DNA of 64,000 nucleotides from Calliopum simillimum (lineage: Eukaryota > Arthropoda > Insecta > Diptera > Lauxaniidae). Shown here piece after piece: positions 23,736-36,000 of this stretch (position 1 is the first letter of the stretch; each line of letters starts with the position of its first letter). The DNA is taken from positions 32,111,948 to 32,175,947 of the forward strand of contig OX638370.1 of NCBI GenBank assembly GCA_951812925.1. The letters run 5' to 3'. The notes beneath the pieces were generated by a model. The model had not been told where the DNA came from. It saw only the letters and a program-made list of their open reading frames with translations, and searched no databases. The translations under genes were made by a program, and so were the position numbers.

Positions 23736-25706
23736 CACTAAGCACCGATCACCATCTTCTCGTCGCGGTCATTCGACTAAAACTTGCCGGTAATAAACGT
23801 CCCAGTGAACAATCTGTAGCAAAAAAATTCGACGTGCTTAAGCTTAAGAACGACGAGATCCGCAGGTCTTTGGTTGAAGAGCTTAAAGCAGTTCCGTTCG
23901 ATTGTGGTGGAAGTATTGAAACATCATGTAGGTCAGCTAAGACGGCGTTCTTAAACTCCAGTGAAAAAATACTTGGGTTTCGACCCTCGAACAAGAAGCA
24001 CTGGATGAGCGAGGAAACGTGGGGTCTTGTTGAAAAAAGAAGAAGCGCGAAAAAACTGAGAAACGACGCTAAAACTAGAGCGCAAAAGAACGTCGCCGAA
24101 AAGGTCTTTAACTCTCTCAGTAAAGAAGTTAGGCGTTCGTGCAGACAGGAAAAAAGAAGAATGCATAACGACCTCGCGGGCGAAGCCGAATGCGCTGCTA
24201 ATGCTCAAAATCTCAGAGGGCTTTACGATATCACCCGCAGACTATATGGCAGAAAACACCAACAGAATCGCCCTATCATAGACAAAACCGGAAACCTCTT
24301 AACATCCGCGGACGACCAACTACGGAGATGGGAAGAGTATTTTTGTGACATACTGAATCCCACATCTACCACATTCCCGCAACCAGAATCACCAACTACA
24401 ACTGCCGCAGTGACTCGCAGTAGTAGTCGAATACAAACACAACCACCTACAATCGATGAAATAATGAAAGCTATCCAAAGCATGAAAAACAACAAAGCCA
24501 CTGGCAAAGATCAAATAACAGCTGAACTTCTAAAAACATGCCCCATTACATCAGCTAAGATTCTTCATTCTCTGATTTCCAGAATCTGGAGCGAAGAGCG
24601 TTTGCCAGACGATTGGCCACATGGCGTGCGTGAGTGCCGAAATTATAGAGGAATAATTTTGCTTTCAGTACCACCAAAAGTACTGATAAAAGTGCTTCTA
24701 AACAGGGTAAGCGGCCATCCGAAGGCAACAAGCAGGATTCCGGCCAAACCGATCATGAGTGGATCAAATCAACATCCTTAGAATAATTGTCGAACAATCA
24801 TGCGAGTGGCGTGCTGCGCTTCAACTTGTCTTCGTAGACTACAGCACTGCCTTCGACAGTGTCTCCCGAGAAAACATTTAAGTTCCACTGCAGCGATGAG
24901 GTATTGTCGCAACATAAACTTAGTACGTACACTACATATATGAAGGCTTTAAATGCAGTGTGTTACACAACGGGTTGTTGTCACCAACATTCACCACTTA
25001 TTCAGGCGTACTATCTCTCTTCCTTATCGTTCTTGATGATATCCTAGCTAAAGCTCTTAATAAGGCCAAAATGGTTATCCAATGGAACTTTACCGAACAT
25101 CCAGAAGATCTCGACTACGCTGACGACATTTGCCTCTTATCGTTCAAACGCTCAGATATACAAAGCAAGATTGAAGACCTTGTCTTGGAATCGCAGAAGG
25201 CTGGCCTAAAAATCAACGCATCCAAGACTAAAAGCATCAAGCTGAACGCAAACAGGGATGACATCACGTTTAGAGTTGGCAGTGATGACATCGAAAACGT
25301 CGATAGCTTCACGTATTTAGGCAGCATTATCTCCATGGATGGTGGAGTAAAAGAGAATATCAACTCAAGAATAGCAAAAGCAAAAGGCGCGTTTGCTCAA
25401 CTGAACAAAATATGGTCTTCTTCCATTATATCCACCAAAACGAGAGTGCGCATTTTTGATTCGAATGTTAAATCGGTTTTGTTATATGGGTGCGAAGCAT
25501 GGCTTGATACCGAACAACTAACGAACAAGCTGCAAGTATTCGTCAACAAATGCTTAAGGCGTATACTAAAGATTTGGTGGCCTCGCACTATATCAAATGC
25601 TGAGCTAAATCAAAAATGCAATCAGAGGGCTATAGCAAACGAGGTCAAGCTGCGCAAATGTGGATGGATTGGTCACACTCTCCGGAAACCACACAGCGAA
25701 GTTTTT
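23736..25706 (+). pseudogene. Non-LTR retrotransposon (RTE-like), truncated at both ends
   Basis: The copy starts inside the end of the apurinic-type endonuclease domain (STDHHLLVAVIRLKL at about 23741), continues through a long basic linker, and reaches the reverse transcriptase: MKNNKATGKDQITAELLKT, then a 13-residue deletion, RNYRGIILLSVPPKVL, FVDYSTAFDSVS in another frame, LDYADDICLLS (active-site YADD at about 25117) and LGSIISMDGG. The GVRQGC box is deleted. It ends abruptly in the thumb-distal region after [11 protein letters not shown]. The longest frames are 23669-24781 and 24960-25760, with a shift near 24690 between them. Clade by motif resemblance only; not active. Confidence 0.85.
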
Positions 25707-25734
25707 TGCCATTCAATGGTTTATTTTGATTTGC

Positions 25735-26860
25735 AAAAGGTTAAATTTGAACTTACCTAGGAATAATTTAATTTTGAGAAGGTTAAATTTTATTTGGAAA
25801 AAGTTCAATTTGATTTGGGGAAGGTTAAGTTTGATTTGAAAAAAAAAGGATTATTTGAAATTAGATAAGGTTAATTTGCAGTAAGTCAGGGTTGTTTTTA
25901 ATGGTAAAAGAATTAATTTGATTTGGAAAAATGACAGCTTAGTTTGGTTTGGAGAGATAGAGCTAATTTGATTTGAAAAAATATTTAATTTATTTTGGAG
26001 AAGGTCCATTTTTATTTGCAAAAGGGTTGATTTGGATAAATATAGGGTTAATTTGATGTGGAAAAAGTAAAACTAAGTTTGGGAAAATGACAGCCAAATT
26101 TTGATTTAAAAAAAAAGAAGTTTAATTTGATTTGGAAAAGGTTTATTTTGTTTTGAAAAAGGTTAAAGTTAAATGGAAAATTGACAGATTAACTTGAGTT
26201 CATTTGAATTGAGTTGGAGCTAGTATGATTTGGAAATGTGTTTTTTTTTTATTTACAAAAGAGCTTATTTGGATTAAGATAGGGTTAATTTGATTTGGAA
26301 AGAGGTAAGTTTGATTTAGAAAGATAACAGCTTAACTTGGTTTTAAAAAAAAATCAATTTAATTGTGATTTGAAAAAAGGATAACTTGAATTAAGATAAG
26401 GTTTATTTGAACTAAGAAAGGGTTAGTTTGAATTTGAAAAAGTTTAGTTTTGTATGGAAAATGAAAACTTCATCTGAATTGAAAAAAGTTTGTAATTTGG
26501 AAAAGGTTTAATTTGACTTATATAAGGCAAAATTGAATTAAGTTAGGGTTTATTTGATTTTAAAAGTGGTTTGATATGGATAAAGTCAAGTTAGATTTTG
26601 GAAAAAAAAAATGGCAAATTTGATTTAGAAAAGGTCTGATTTGTTTTGCAAAAGGGTTAATTTAAATTAAGATAGATTTAATTTGTTTTGAAAAAGGTTT
26701 ATTTTGGTTTCTAGAATGGGTAATTTTCATAAGGACAGTGTTAATTGGAAAAGGTTTAATTTTATGTGGAAAAATACAAGCTAATTTGATTTGCGAAAGG
26801 GTTTGTTTGAACTAGGATATGGTTAAATTGAGGTGGAAATCTGTATTAACATTGTAGTTT
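25735..26860. repeat. Highly degenerate A/T-rich tandem repeat, about 20-bp period
   Basis: The motif GGTTAATTTGATTTGGAAAA and its variants recur for over 1.1 kb, often in steps near 20 bp or multiples. It begins exactly where the LINE copy stops, so the LINE 3' end may have been replaced by, or inserted next to, the array. Confidence 0.75.
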
Positions 26861-27809
26861 TAAAGAATAAAAATTTGTGCAAAATACCTACACCACATGG
26901 TATCCTCCCAATATTTGATTGCCGCTATAAAAATAAAATTTCGGGAAAAAAAGAAAAATAGTTTTGTTAGAATTTTTAAATTCAAAATCAGTCACATAAG
27001 TAATTTCAAGCATTTACCAACGATAAGTTACGGTATGATGTCCACAAGCGTCGCGCACAACACATACAAATGTAAGGAGTCTACTACACTCGAATTATGG
27101 CAGTTTAATTGTGTTGGGTAACATAATGACTACGCGAATGGAGTATGTAAATATGTATGTTTCTATACTTGTACTAACATTTTAGCAGTGTTTCATAATT
27201 TAAAAAAATTTTCACTTCCATTGTATTCAAATGATTTTGCACAAATTGATTTTAAAGCTCTTTTGTAGCACGCGAAGACACAATGACAAAAAAAGAATCC
27301 AAGAAATCCATTGACAGCCTAGTCAATCAATAAAAAAACAAAAAATGTAGCCATTGTTCAGAGTTTATTTTTGCTAATACTTAAACAACAATATTAAATT
27401 TGGTATAATAATATAACCAAGGCCAATGTCTGTAAAATTTGTTTGCAACATCGTTAAAAGAAAATAAAAAGTTTCTTTTATATGTAACTTTTCTTATGTT
27501 CCCAAGAAGAAAACAAAAAAAAAAAAAAAAAAAAATTTGAAAATGCAGACACATTTTTCTTGTAAAAAAATGAGAAATAAAAAAAAAATGTTATGCCCCA
27601 AAATAAAATAAACCTATTTAAACGCAAATATTCCACATGTGTCAGTAAAAAATGTTGACTTAGAAAAAATGTCCCTCCCCATGGGTCTGGTTTTGTCATT
27701 TTTTTTTATTATTTTTGGGTTTTATATGCTTATTGTTTGGTGTTCTCTTTTGACCTTCATAAATACTTCCATGTCGCTATTCACACACACATACGCTGTT
27801 GACAACATT
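26861..27809. other. Unassigned AT-rich DNA
   Basis: No gene recognised; long poly-A near 27515-27535. Confidence 0.45.
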
Positions 27810-28562
27810 ATCAAGGTGAAAAATTTCAAGCGCTTCTTAATCAAACACTTTAAAAGCGTTTGTCCGAATATAAAATTGGAAGCACTTACACAATGTTTTT
27901 TTGTAATTCAATCAAACAAAAGTAAATATATTTGAGAAAAAAAAATAGAAAAATGAAAAAAAAAGTTAAATAAAAAAAAAAAAAAAAAATCACTCGCGCT
28001 GGGGTTTGAACCCATGTTTTCCACAGTAAACATTGAAAACAAAGGTTCAAACCCCAGCGCGAGTGATTTATTTATTTGTTTAACTTTTTTTTCACTTTTC
28101 AATTTTCTTTTCTCTAATTTATTTACTTTTATTTAATTGAATTAAAACTGATAACACAATAATTCTATGTAAAGCTGCATGAAGAATTCGTATGTCAAAA
28201 TTTGTCTGGACAAAATTTGCTCAATATACAAATTTTATACCTCTTCATTATATGGGCCAAAGGTGTAGAGATCTATCGAGTTTTTAATTGTAAGTAAAAA
28301 TAATGTTTCTGTCAATCACACGGACGTTCGTAAGTTCGTATCCTCCTGCGATTGTTTATTTTTTTTTTTAAATTGAAAGAACGTTTACCGCCGCATTACA
28401 AATACGCGCTTCAAAATGCCTTTTTCCGTAAAGCTGTGGTAGGCCTTCTTCCTAGCACATGCAATGTTGAATAGTAGGAATAGTTCTTGCAGCGCGAAAG
28501 CGCTTATCGGCGAAAATTACGCACTTCTGAAGGGTTTTTGAAGCGCTTATTTTCCCCTTTGG
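27810..28562. mobile_element. TIR element A with tRNA-like Pol III box modules
   Basis: The left end CAAGGTGAAAA...TCAAGCGCTTC and the right end GAAGCGCTTATTTTCCCCTTTGG are inverted and match the ends of element B (57563-59216). AGCGC motifs recur in both subterminal regions. Two internal modules resemble tRNA 3' halves: a palindromic pair with GGTTCAAACCCC (27991-28065) and AGTTCGTATCC at 28333-28343. No transposase is present, so it is non-autonomous. Confidence 0.65.
27918..28140. repeat. Hairpin with a B-box-like motif in each arm
   Basis: The arms (about 27918-28011 and 28044-28140) are reverse complements, most strikingly CACTCGCGCTGGGGTTTGAA and its complement, around a 33-bp loop with TTTTCCACAGTAAACATTG. 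Confidence 0.85.
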
Positions 28563-29690
28563 TTGGCAAATACTGTATCAATAACAGCAAAGACAGACGT
28601 TAAGGAACATGTTTGCAACAAGAAAAATATAAAACATACTTTTAGGCTTTCCAACGCTTACACTTGTCAATTTAATGTAATTTGTTTAATTTAAGCAGCT
28701 TTTGTGAACAATACAAGTACAGTTGTTGGATATTTAATAGGCAACGTAGAAAGGCAGCGGAGAGATCTTACAGGTTTTGATTCAAGGGATTTTAACAATT
28801 TGAATTGAAATCAAGTAATAAAATAGAGCGTCGAAAGAAACCGGAGTGGTCGTTAAAAGTTGAGAAATATTTAAGAAGTCAGAAAAAGTAATAAAAGCCT
28901 TCCAAAAGGGCGTTAGTGTAATACACAAGCATAATTTTTATCTCTTTTGTTCATGATTCTTTCATCATTATTCATATCTTTAAAGTAGTTTCCCTTTTTT
29001 TTAGAGTCTACACGGAGAAAAATTAGTGTCATAATTTTTACACAACTCGAGCAATAAAAAATTAAGTAATTAACTATTTAATGGCTCCGTAAAGTAATAT
29101 TTACAAATAAAATATAGTAAAATAATAAAGTAATACTAGAATATTTTGGATGTTTTCAATATTTTTGGACTTTACCCGATATTTTAGAGGTTTTTGGACT
29201 TTAACAGATTTCTTCAATATATTTCAATATTTTTCGATTAATTTGAATTTTAATTGATACTAGAGTCGCCCAATGCTCAAAATTTGACCACAAATGTATT
29301 AAATAGTTTTGGTACTTTTTGGACAGTTTTAGTACATTTTTTGCTATTTGGTACAAAATAGAAAAGCTCATTTATCATCCCTGAAAAACGTTAAACGAAA
29401 AGAAAATAAAGAACATGCAGTCAGTGTTGCCAGCTTTTTGTCTTTCTCTTTGTGCTGTATTCTCTTTTCAACTCTGCGTGACCGCGTATTTTGTGGTTGT
29501 TAATATTAAAAAAATTGTATTTAATTTACCTGGCTTAAGGGAAAAATATTAAAATAATTTTAACTTTGTGCACATTTGCACACAAATACCTTTCTAATGG
29601 TCTATAATTCAAAGTTGTGCTTCATTTCTAACGTAGTAAAAAAGGGAGGACACTTTTTTGTCTTGCTTATTAATAATAATTTAGAATAAA
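28563..29690. other. Unassigned AT-rich DNA
   Basis: No gene or repeat family recognised. Confidence 0.45.
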
Positions 29691-29765
29691 TTACCTATAT
29701 TTTCTATAAAGTTTGTAATTTTAAGTAAAAAGAACCCCGGTTCGAATCCTATTGCGGTCAGTTTT
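29691..29765 (+). repeat. Solitary tRNA-like module
   Basis: AAGTTTGTAATTTTAAGTAA followed by GGTTCGAATCC (29739-29749), TATTGCGGTC and a T run matches module 2 of element B (58985-59062). Probably a remnant of the same family truncated by the adjoining mini-me repeat. Confidence 0.6.
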
Positions 29766-30290
29766 TTTGTATACCCTACACCTATGGTATATTCACTTTG
29801 TCCCTCCGTTTGTAACGCAGAGAAAGAGGCGTGGCTGATATCGAAAAGTACATATATTCTTGATCAGCGTCACCTCTTATATTCAAAATGAAACTTTAGG
29901 AGTATTTTTCACGACAATGCAGCCAAAATACACATAAATACTAAGAATTATAAGAGCACGTTCTGAGCCGAAACCGGGCGAATTCGGACAAGAGGGCGTG
30001 GCACCTCCCATTTAAGCAAAAGTTTAAAAATTTTATACTGAAAGAGTTTTTTGAGATAATCCAACCAATTTTTGCAGCTTTTTCAGTTTTTTAAAAAATG
30101 TATATTTCTGAAACGGTTTGATAAAAAAAAAATGTAAAATTCATGAATGCTAGTCTCAACTAGTACTACAAGAAAACAAAGTTTCCGATTACGTACGTAC
30201 GTATACTTTTTCATGCCTTCAACGCCTCCTTCTCTGCGTTACCAACGAAAGAACAAAATGGTAACACCCTGGGTGAAGGGTGTAAAATTT
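29766..30290 (-). mobile_element. mini-me/DINE-like repeat, copy 3 (rearranged)
   Basis: Reverse orientation: starts TATACCCTACACC, with TATATTCACTTTGTCC, GTAACGCAGAGAAAGAGGCG, TTCTTGATCAGCGTCACCTC, then GGACAAGAGGGCGTGGCAC. The (GTCY)n tract is missing. At 30072 it runs into the block shared with 4620-4840 and ends with an inverted end (CACCCTGGGTGAAGGGTGT). Confidence 0.7.
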
Positions 30291-30501
30291 TCTATTTATT
30301 GATAAATTTAGAAAACGAGTTGATACTTACATTAGTACTGCGCACGTGAAAATTTGTCAATGAACCCAATGGGGAATGGAGCGCATCAATAGCGCTTCTG
30401 AAGCGCACTAAAGCAGTAGTGAAGTGCATCTCTCTCGTATCCAAAAGCGCTGAAATTAACATTGGCATGTCATTGGAAGGAAGCGCTTCGTTCTCGCTAC
30501 C

Positions 30502-30645
30502 AGAAATGCTCTTTGGATGCGCATCGCTCTTGCATCCAGAAATGCTGTTTGAATGCTCATCGCTCTTGCATTCAGAAATGCTCTGTCGAAGCGCATCGCT
30601 TTCGCATTCAGAAATGCTCTTTGGATGCGCTTCCCTCTCGCTACC
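30502..30645. repeat. 36-bp minisatellite, four units
   Basis: Units start AGAAATGCT at 30502, 30538, 30574 and 30610. The plus strand reads a 12-residue repeat, EMLFGCASLLHP, EMLFECSSLLHS, EMLCRSASLSHS, EMLFGCASLSLP. Because 36 is a multiple of three, other frames on both strands are also open, so the open frames here do not indicate a gene. Confidence 0.9.
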
Positions 30646-30761
30646 TATAGCGCAGAAAATATGCGCATACAAATCAGCTCTGCAGATGCGAGAAGGACAC
30701 GCATCGCTATTGCATCTTGGGGATGCGCATCGAAATTTTCTGTTGTGAACAAACTGATAAT

Positions 30762-30781
30762 CTTGCGTGAATTATGGGACA
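30762..30781 (-). repeat. Lone right end of the TGTCCCATAATTCACGCAA MITE family
   Basis: CTTGCGTGAATTATGGGACA matches the inverted end of the MITEs at 14723 and 16079. No partner end lies within 1 kb. Confidence 0.6.
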
Positions 30782-30785
30782 CTAT

Positions 30786-31880
30786 CAATTTAGTTTTTTG
30801 TATGGGGGTTTTAAAACCTTTACTTTAGGGCTGATTACTCGAAAACTAAAGCTCTAAATGAAAAAATTTAAGTTTATGGCTTACTATGGAAGATTATAGC
30901 TACCCGATGCTATTAAAAAAAAGCCTTACACTTTTTCCTGTGCCGTAAGCCTGAAGACAACGTTAGCGGCACCTTAAGCAGGGATGCGAGCAATTCTGAC
31001 ATCGTACATGAATTCTAGTCAAGTGTCTGTGCTATTTTTGTTGTATTCAGGCTACAGCATGGTACCAAAATCTTTCATCAAGATTTCTGAATTTATGTAA
31101 AAAAAGAAGCATATTTTTACACTTATTAAGCATACGTAATTTATAAATATAAATAAGTTTTTGAAAAAATTTAAAAATTGTTTTAAAAAGTTTTCTCGTG
31201 TACCCCCTAACGTTTTTAAATTGAAAAACTTTTTCTAATTACAATATGACAGAAAATACACACCCAATTGTATGTCATTACACCTGCAAATTGAAATGCT
31301 CTTCAAAATATATCGCCCAGTGACATTTATGTTATCCTTTGTGCAAACGCCCCAACAATCCTTAATCATTTTAATGACTTGTCTAATTTCTTCAAAGTAT
31401 TCGGAATCTTGTCGGTCGGTTCTTTGTGTTGTTGTTCTGTATTTGCCGGAAACCAATTGAAATATAATTTAGTACCCATTGTACGCACGTACGCACTTGG
31501 CAGCACTGGAAAGAGCCGAGCACAGTGGGATAGCAATTGGTGTTGTGTTGAAAAAAAAGTTGTTTTTTTAAGTTCATAATGCAGACACTTAAATGGTAAA
31601 GAATAATGGATAAATTAACCAATGAACTGAGGTTTTCCTCATGGGAGGTCTAATATTCACAACAACATGTATTTCAGCAATATTTCTTTACTTCTTTAAT
31701 TTATCGAGTTTACTGACAAGAGAAATGATAAGAAGTTTGCCATGAGTTCTCCATCAAAAGATTGAGAGCCACATAAACCATAAATCTAAACTAATCCTTA
31801 AGAGAGTGGAGCAAAATGCAACTTTTACAAATTACTTAACTAACTCTGTTGATAATTTTATCAAGTTAAATATTTCTCGA
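30786..31880. other. Unassigned AT-rich DNA
   Basis: No gene recognised. The overlapping short frames on both strands at 31235-31622 show no family features. Confidence 0.45.
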
Positions 31881-32287
31881 TACGTGGGCTGAAACTATTA
31901 AGTAAACCAGACTAAAAAATTACATTCATCTGATTTTACATGCCAATCCAAAACCAAATTATGTATATTATGTTGCCAATATCTCTATAACCAAATATTT
32001 AATTTTTATAAACAACTGAACATATTTATGTAGTGTTTGTTCACTGGGTAATATATGAGTTCTTATTGCTTATAATGAACTCCGGTTACACCCAGTTCTA
32101 TAGCTCGGATATGTTCACCCAATCCAATATTCATGGTTCATTTTTAGAAAAATATGCGATTGGCAATCAAACTGAGATATAAGATTGAGACTGCCGCGGA
32201 TAGTACAACCTTTAATGAAAAGCAGCTTTGGAATTAGTGGTATAAGGCGGTCTTAATTAATATGACCCCTAATGAAAGGCATGCTTA
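31881..32287. repeat. Second copy of the 18601-19003 segment
   Basis: Begins TACGTGGGCTG, identical to the TA plus first nine bases of the mariner at 2102, then continues as the 18608-19003 sequence with few differences. No homology to the first copy is visible before the TA. Confidence 0.8.
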
Positions 32288-33198
32288 GGATATTTCTGGC
32301 CTTATAATAAAAATGCGAATATTTATAATCAAAAATGGTTTTATTGATTTTCAAAGAATTCTCCAGAACGATTTATTAACTTTTGCATGCGCTCAAACCA
32401 ATTGTGGAAGCACTTTTTCCACTCCGATTGAGACACCTCCAAAACATGGTTTTTGAACGCTTCAACAGCATCTTCTGGCGACGAAAGTCGTTTACCACGC
32501 ATTTTTTTCTTGATGTGCGGGAATAAAAAGAAGTCATTGGGTGCCTAGTTAGGGCTGTACGGCGGATGACCCATCAATTCGATGGTTTGGCCGGTCAAAT
32601 AGGCGCTGGTTTGAGCCGATGTGTGAGAGCTCGCATTGTCATGGTGAACAATGATTCGTCTTCTCTTGTTCATTTTTCGAATTTCTCCGAAGACTTCAGG
32701 CAAACAAATTGTGGTGTACCACTCAGAATTGACCGTCCTACGTTGCTCAACTGGATTAGTCGCCACATGACCAGTTTTGCCGAAGAAACAGGCGACCATT
32801 TGCTTCGAAGTGCTTCTTCCACGAACAACTTTCGTTGGATTTGGCTCGTCTTCGAAGACCCACATGGTCGATTGCTGTTTTGTTTCGGGCTCATAAGCAT
32901 AGATCAACGATTCGTCACCTGTCTTTTGAAGCACCGCGATCGCATTTTTTCAACATTTCTTTGCACCAATCGACACGAGCCTTGTTTTGAGCGATTGTCA
33001 ATTTGTGCGGGATCCAACGAGAACAAACCTTTTTTACGGGCAGGTGTTCATGCAATATCGAATTTATGATAATGGGAAAAATACCCAAGGATGCCTCTAT
33101 CTCACGGTATGTCACATGACGATCTTGCATTATCAGTTCACGCACGGCATCAATGTTCTCTGGCACAACGGCCGTTTTTGGACGACCTTCACGGAATA
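32288..33198 (-). mobile_element. mariner copy truncated at both ends, with transposase remnant
   Basis: Shares the left junction of 19004. Minus-strand blocks include CSRWIPHKLTIAQNKARVDW, TGDESLIYAYEPETKQQS, GRSTSKQMVACFFGKTGHVA, HHDNASSHTSAQ and MGHPPYSPN, so the second and part of the third catalytic blocks are readable. A deletion removes residues before TGDES (RGASKD joins directly near 32925). It stops at about 33198, within the region encoding REGRPKT, so the N-terminus and right terminal repeat are absent. Confidence 0.85.
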
Positions 33199-33856
33199 TA
33201 CTCTTTACCCACTGCCCTTTCGTTAAAAAAAAAAACATCTTCCGAATTTAAGCAAACTGTAAGCTTAAAATTGATGAATCCGTTGTAAAACGTTGAAGAA
33301 TATAAAGAAATAAAAAGAGTTTGTTTTCTCAAAGACTGCAAGAGGAAAAAATTCATAGAAAAAAAAGTTCTCAAAAAAGGCAGTAGGGACTTCGTATTTC
33401 GATTAAGCATACTTGGCCAAACATTATATTGGAAAATAATGAAAATCAGAACATGTATTTTTTTTTTTAATGTTAAAGTTTTCAAAATTTCTCGATTTTG
33501 GCTTTTTGAACTTTAATTTTTCGAAAAATCACCATAATTCACGTATTATATATAAGAACTCAAACAAATGTTTTTTTAAAAGCTACATAAGTGCTTGTAC
33601 TTTTTGCCAAAATGCTATTTTGAATTATCTCTATGCAAACGAATTTAAAATATCGTTCCAAAAATGTCAATTTATTTTGTCCCGTCAAAAACTACAATAT
33701 GAAAAAGTTCATAAAAAAAAAGTTCTCAAAAAAAGGCAACACTATGTAACTAAAAGGAGCCCACTGTGTAACTAAAGCAAAACAAAATTTAAAGATTTTA
33801 TAGTTTTTTTTTCCGTCGCTAAGTACTATCTGACGATCCATAGCACTTTCAAACAG
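33199..33856. other. Unassigned AT-rich DNA
   Basis: No gene or repeat family recognised. Confidence 0.45.
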
Positions 33857-36000
33857 CGAACAATCTATAGCAAAAAAATTCGACGTGCTTAAGCTTAAGA
33901 ACGACGAGATACGCAGATCTTTCGTAGAAGAACTTAAGACATTTCCGTTCGATTAAGAGGCGTTCTTAAACTCTAGTGAAAAAATACTTGGGTTTCGACC
34001 CTCAAACAAGAAACACTGGATGAGCGAGGAAACATGGGGTCTTATTTAAAAAAGAAGAAGCGCGGAAAAAACTGAGAGACGACCCTAAAACAAGAGCGCA
34101 AAAGAACGTCGCTGAAAAGGTCTTTAACTCTCTCAATTAAGAAGTCAGGCGATCGTGCAGACAAGATAAAATAAGAACGTATAACGACCTCGCGAGCGAA
34201 GCCGAAAGCGCTGCAAATGCTCAAAATCTCAGGCAGCTTTACGATATCACCCGCAGATTATCAGGCAGAAAAAACCAACAGAGCCGCCCTATCAAAGACA
34301 AAAATGGAAATCTCTTAACATCCGCGAACGACCAACTAAAGAGATGGAAAAAGTATTTTTGTGATATACTGAATCCCATGTCTACCACATCCCCGTAACC
34401 AGAATCACCAACAACAACTGCTGCAGTGACTCGCAGTAGTAGCCGAATACAAACAACGCCGCCTACAATCGATGAAATAGTGAAAGCTATCCAAGCATGA
34501 AAAACAACGAGGCCACCGGTATAGATCAAATAACAGCTGAACTGCTAAAGGCATGCCCCATAATATCAGCTAAAATTCTGCATCCTCTGCTCACCAAAAT
34601 CTGGAGCGCAGAGCGTTTGCCAGAGGATTGGCTACATGGCATGTTAGTCAAATTGCCGAAAAATAGTGACCTAAGCAAGTGTCGAAACCATAGAGGCATT
34701 ACCTTGCTCTCAGTACCATCAAAAGTATTGACGAAAGTGCTTCTGAACAGGGTAAACGAAAAACTTGATTCGGCCATTCGAAAGCAGCAAGCAGGATTCC
34801 GGCGAAACCGATCATGCGTGGATCAAATCAACACCCTCAGAATAATTGTCGAACAATCATGCGAGTGGCGTGCTGCGCTTCAACTTGTCTTCGTAGACTA
34901 TAGCACTGCCTTCGACAGTGTCTCCCGAGAAAACATTTGGGTCTCACTGCAGCGAAGAGGTATTGCCGCAAAGGCCATAAACTTAGTACGTGCACAATAT
35001 GAAGGCTTTAAATGCAGTGTGTTACACAATGGGTTGTTGTCACCGACATTCACCACTAATTCAGGCGTACGGCAGGGGTGTCTACTATCACCATCACTCT
35101 TCCTTATCGTTCTTGATGATATCCTATATCAAGCTCTTAATAATGCCAAAAGGGGTATCCAATGGAACTTAACCGAACATCTGGAAGATCTCGACTACGC
35201 TGACGACATCTGCCTCTTATCGTCCAAACATTCAGATATGCAAAGCAAAATTGAAGACCTTGTCTTGGAATCACAAAAGGCCGGCCTGAAAATCAATGTA
35301 TCCAAGACTAAAAGCATGAAGCTAAACGCAAGCAATGACATCACGTTTATAGCTGGCAGTAATGACATCGAAAACGTCGATAGCTTCACGTATTTAGGCA
35401 GCATTATCTCCATGGATGGTGGAGCAAAAGAGGATATCAACTCAAAAATAGCAAAAGCAAAAGGCGCGTTTGCTCAACTGAACAAAATATGGTCTTCTTC
35501 CATTATATCCACCAAAACGAGAGTGCGCATTTTTGATTCGAATGTGAAATCGGTTTTGTTACATGGGTGCGAAACGTGGCATGTTACTGAACAACTAACG
35601 AACAAGCTGCAAGTATTCGTCAACAAATGCTTAATTCGAATACTAAAGGTTTGGTGGCCTCGCACTATATCAAATGCCGAGCTACATCAAAAATGCAATC
35701 AGAGGGCTATAGCAATCGAGGTCAAGCTGCGCAAAGGGGATGAATTGGTCACACTCTCCGGAAACCACACAGCGAAGTTTGTCGCCAGGCTCTTGAGTGG
35801 AATCCACAAGGCAGTAGAGCACGTGGTAGACCCAAAACCAACTAGATGGGGTCGATGGAAAAGGAAATCCAAGAATCGGGAAAGTCGTGGCAAGAGATTA
35901 AAGTCATCGCAAGGGATCATGACAAATGGAGAGATTTCATATTGGCCCTATGCTCCTCCTAGGAGTTAAAGGAGAATACACACACTTTCAAATTTTACCT
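33857..36000 (+). pseudogene. Non-LTR retrotransposon (RTE-like), second copy
   Basis: Closely related to 23736-25706 but keeps more of the 3' part. The upstream linker (33857-34496) is broken by several stops. The longest frame (34497-35969) has ITAELLKACPIISAKILHPL, CRNHRGITLLSVPSKVL, FVDYSTAFDSVSRENIW, SGVRQGCLLSPSLFLIVLDD, LDYADDICLLSSKHSD, FTYLGSIISMDGG and VWWPRTISNAELHQKC. Near 35750 the frame shifts; the true C-terminus reads GRPKTN, stop, then KSWQEIKVIARDHDKWRDF and ILALCSS before TAG at about 35958. Reverse-transcriptase core intact, element dead. Confidence 0.88.

Noticed and set aside
30292..30828. Overlapping frames on both strands
   Set aside because: Explained by the 36-bp minisatellite, whose unit lacks stops in several frames.
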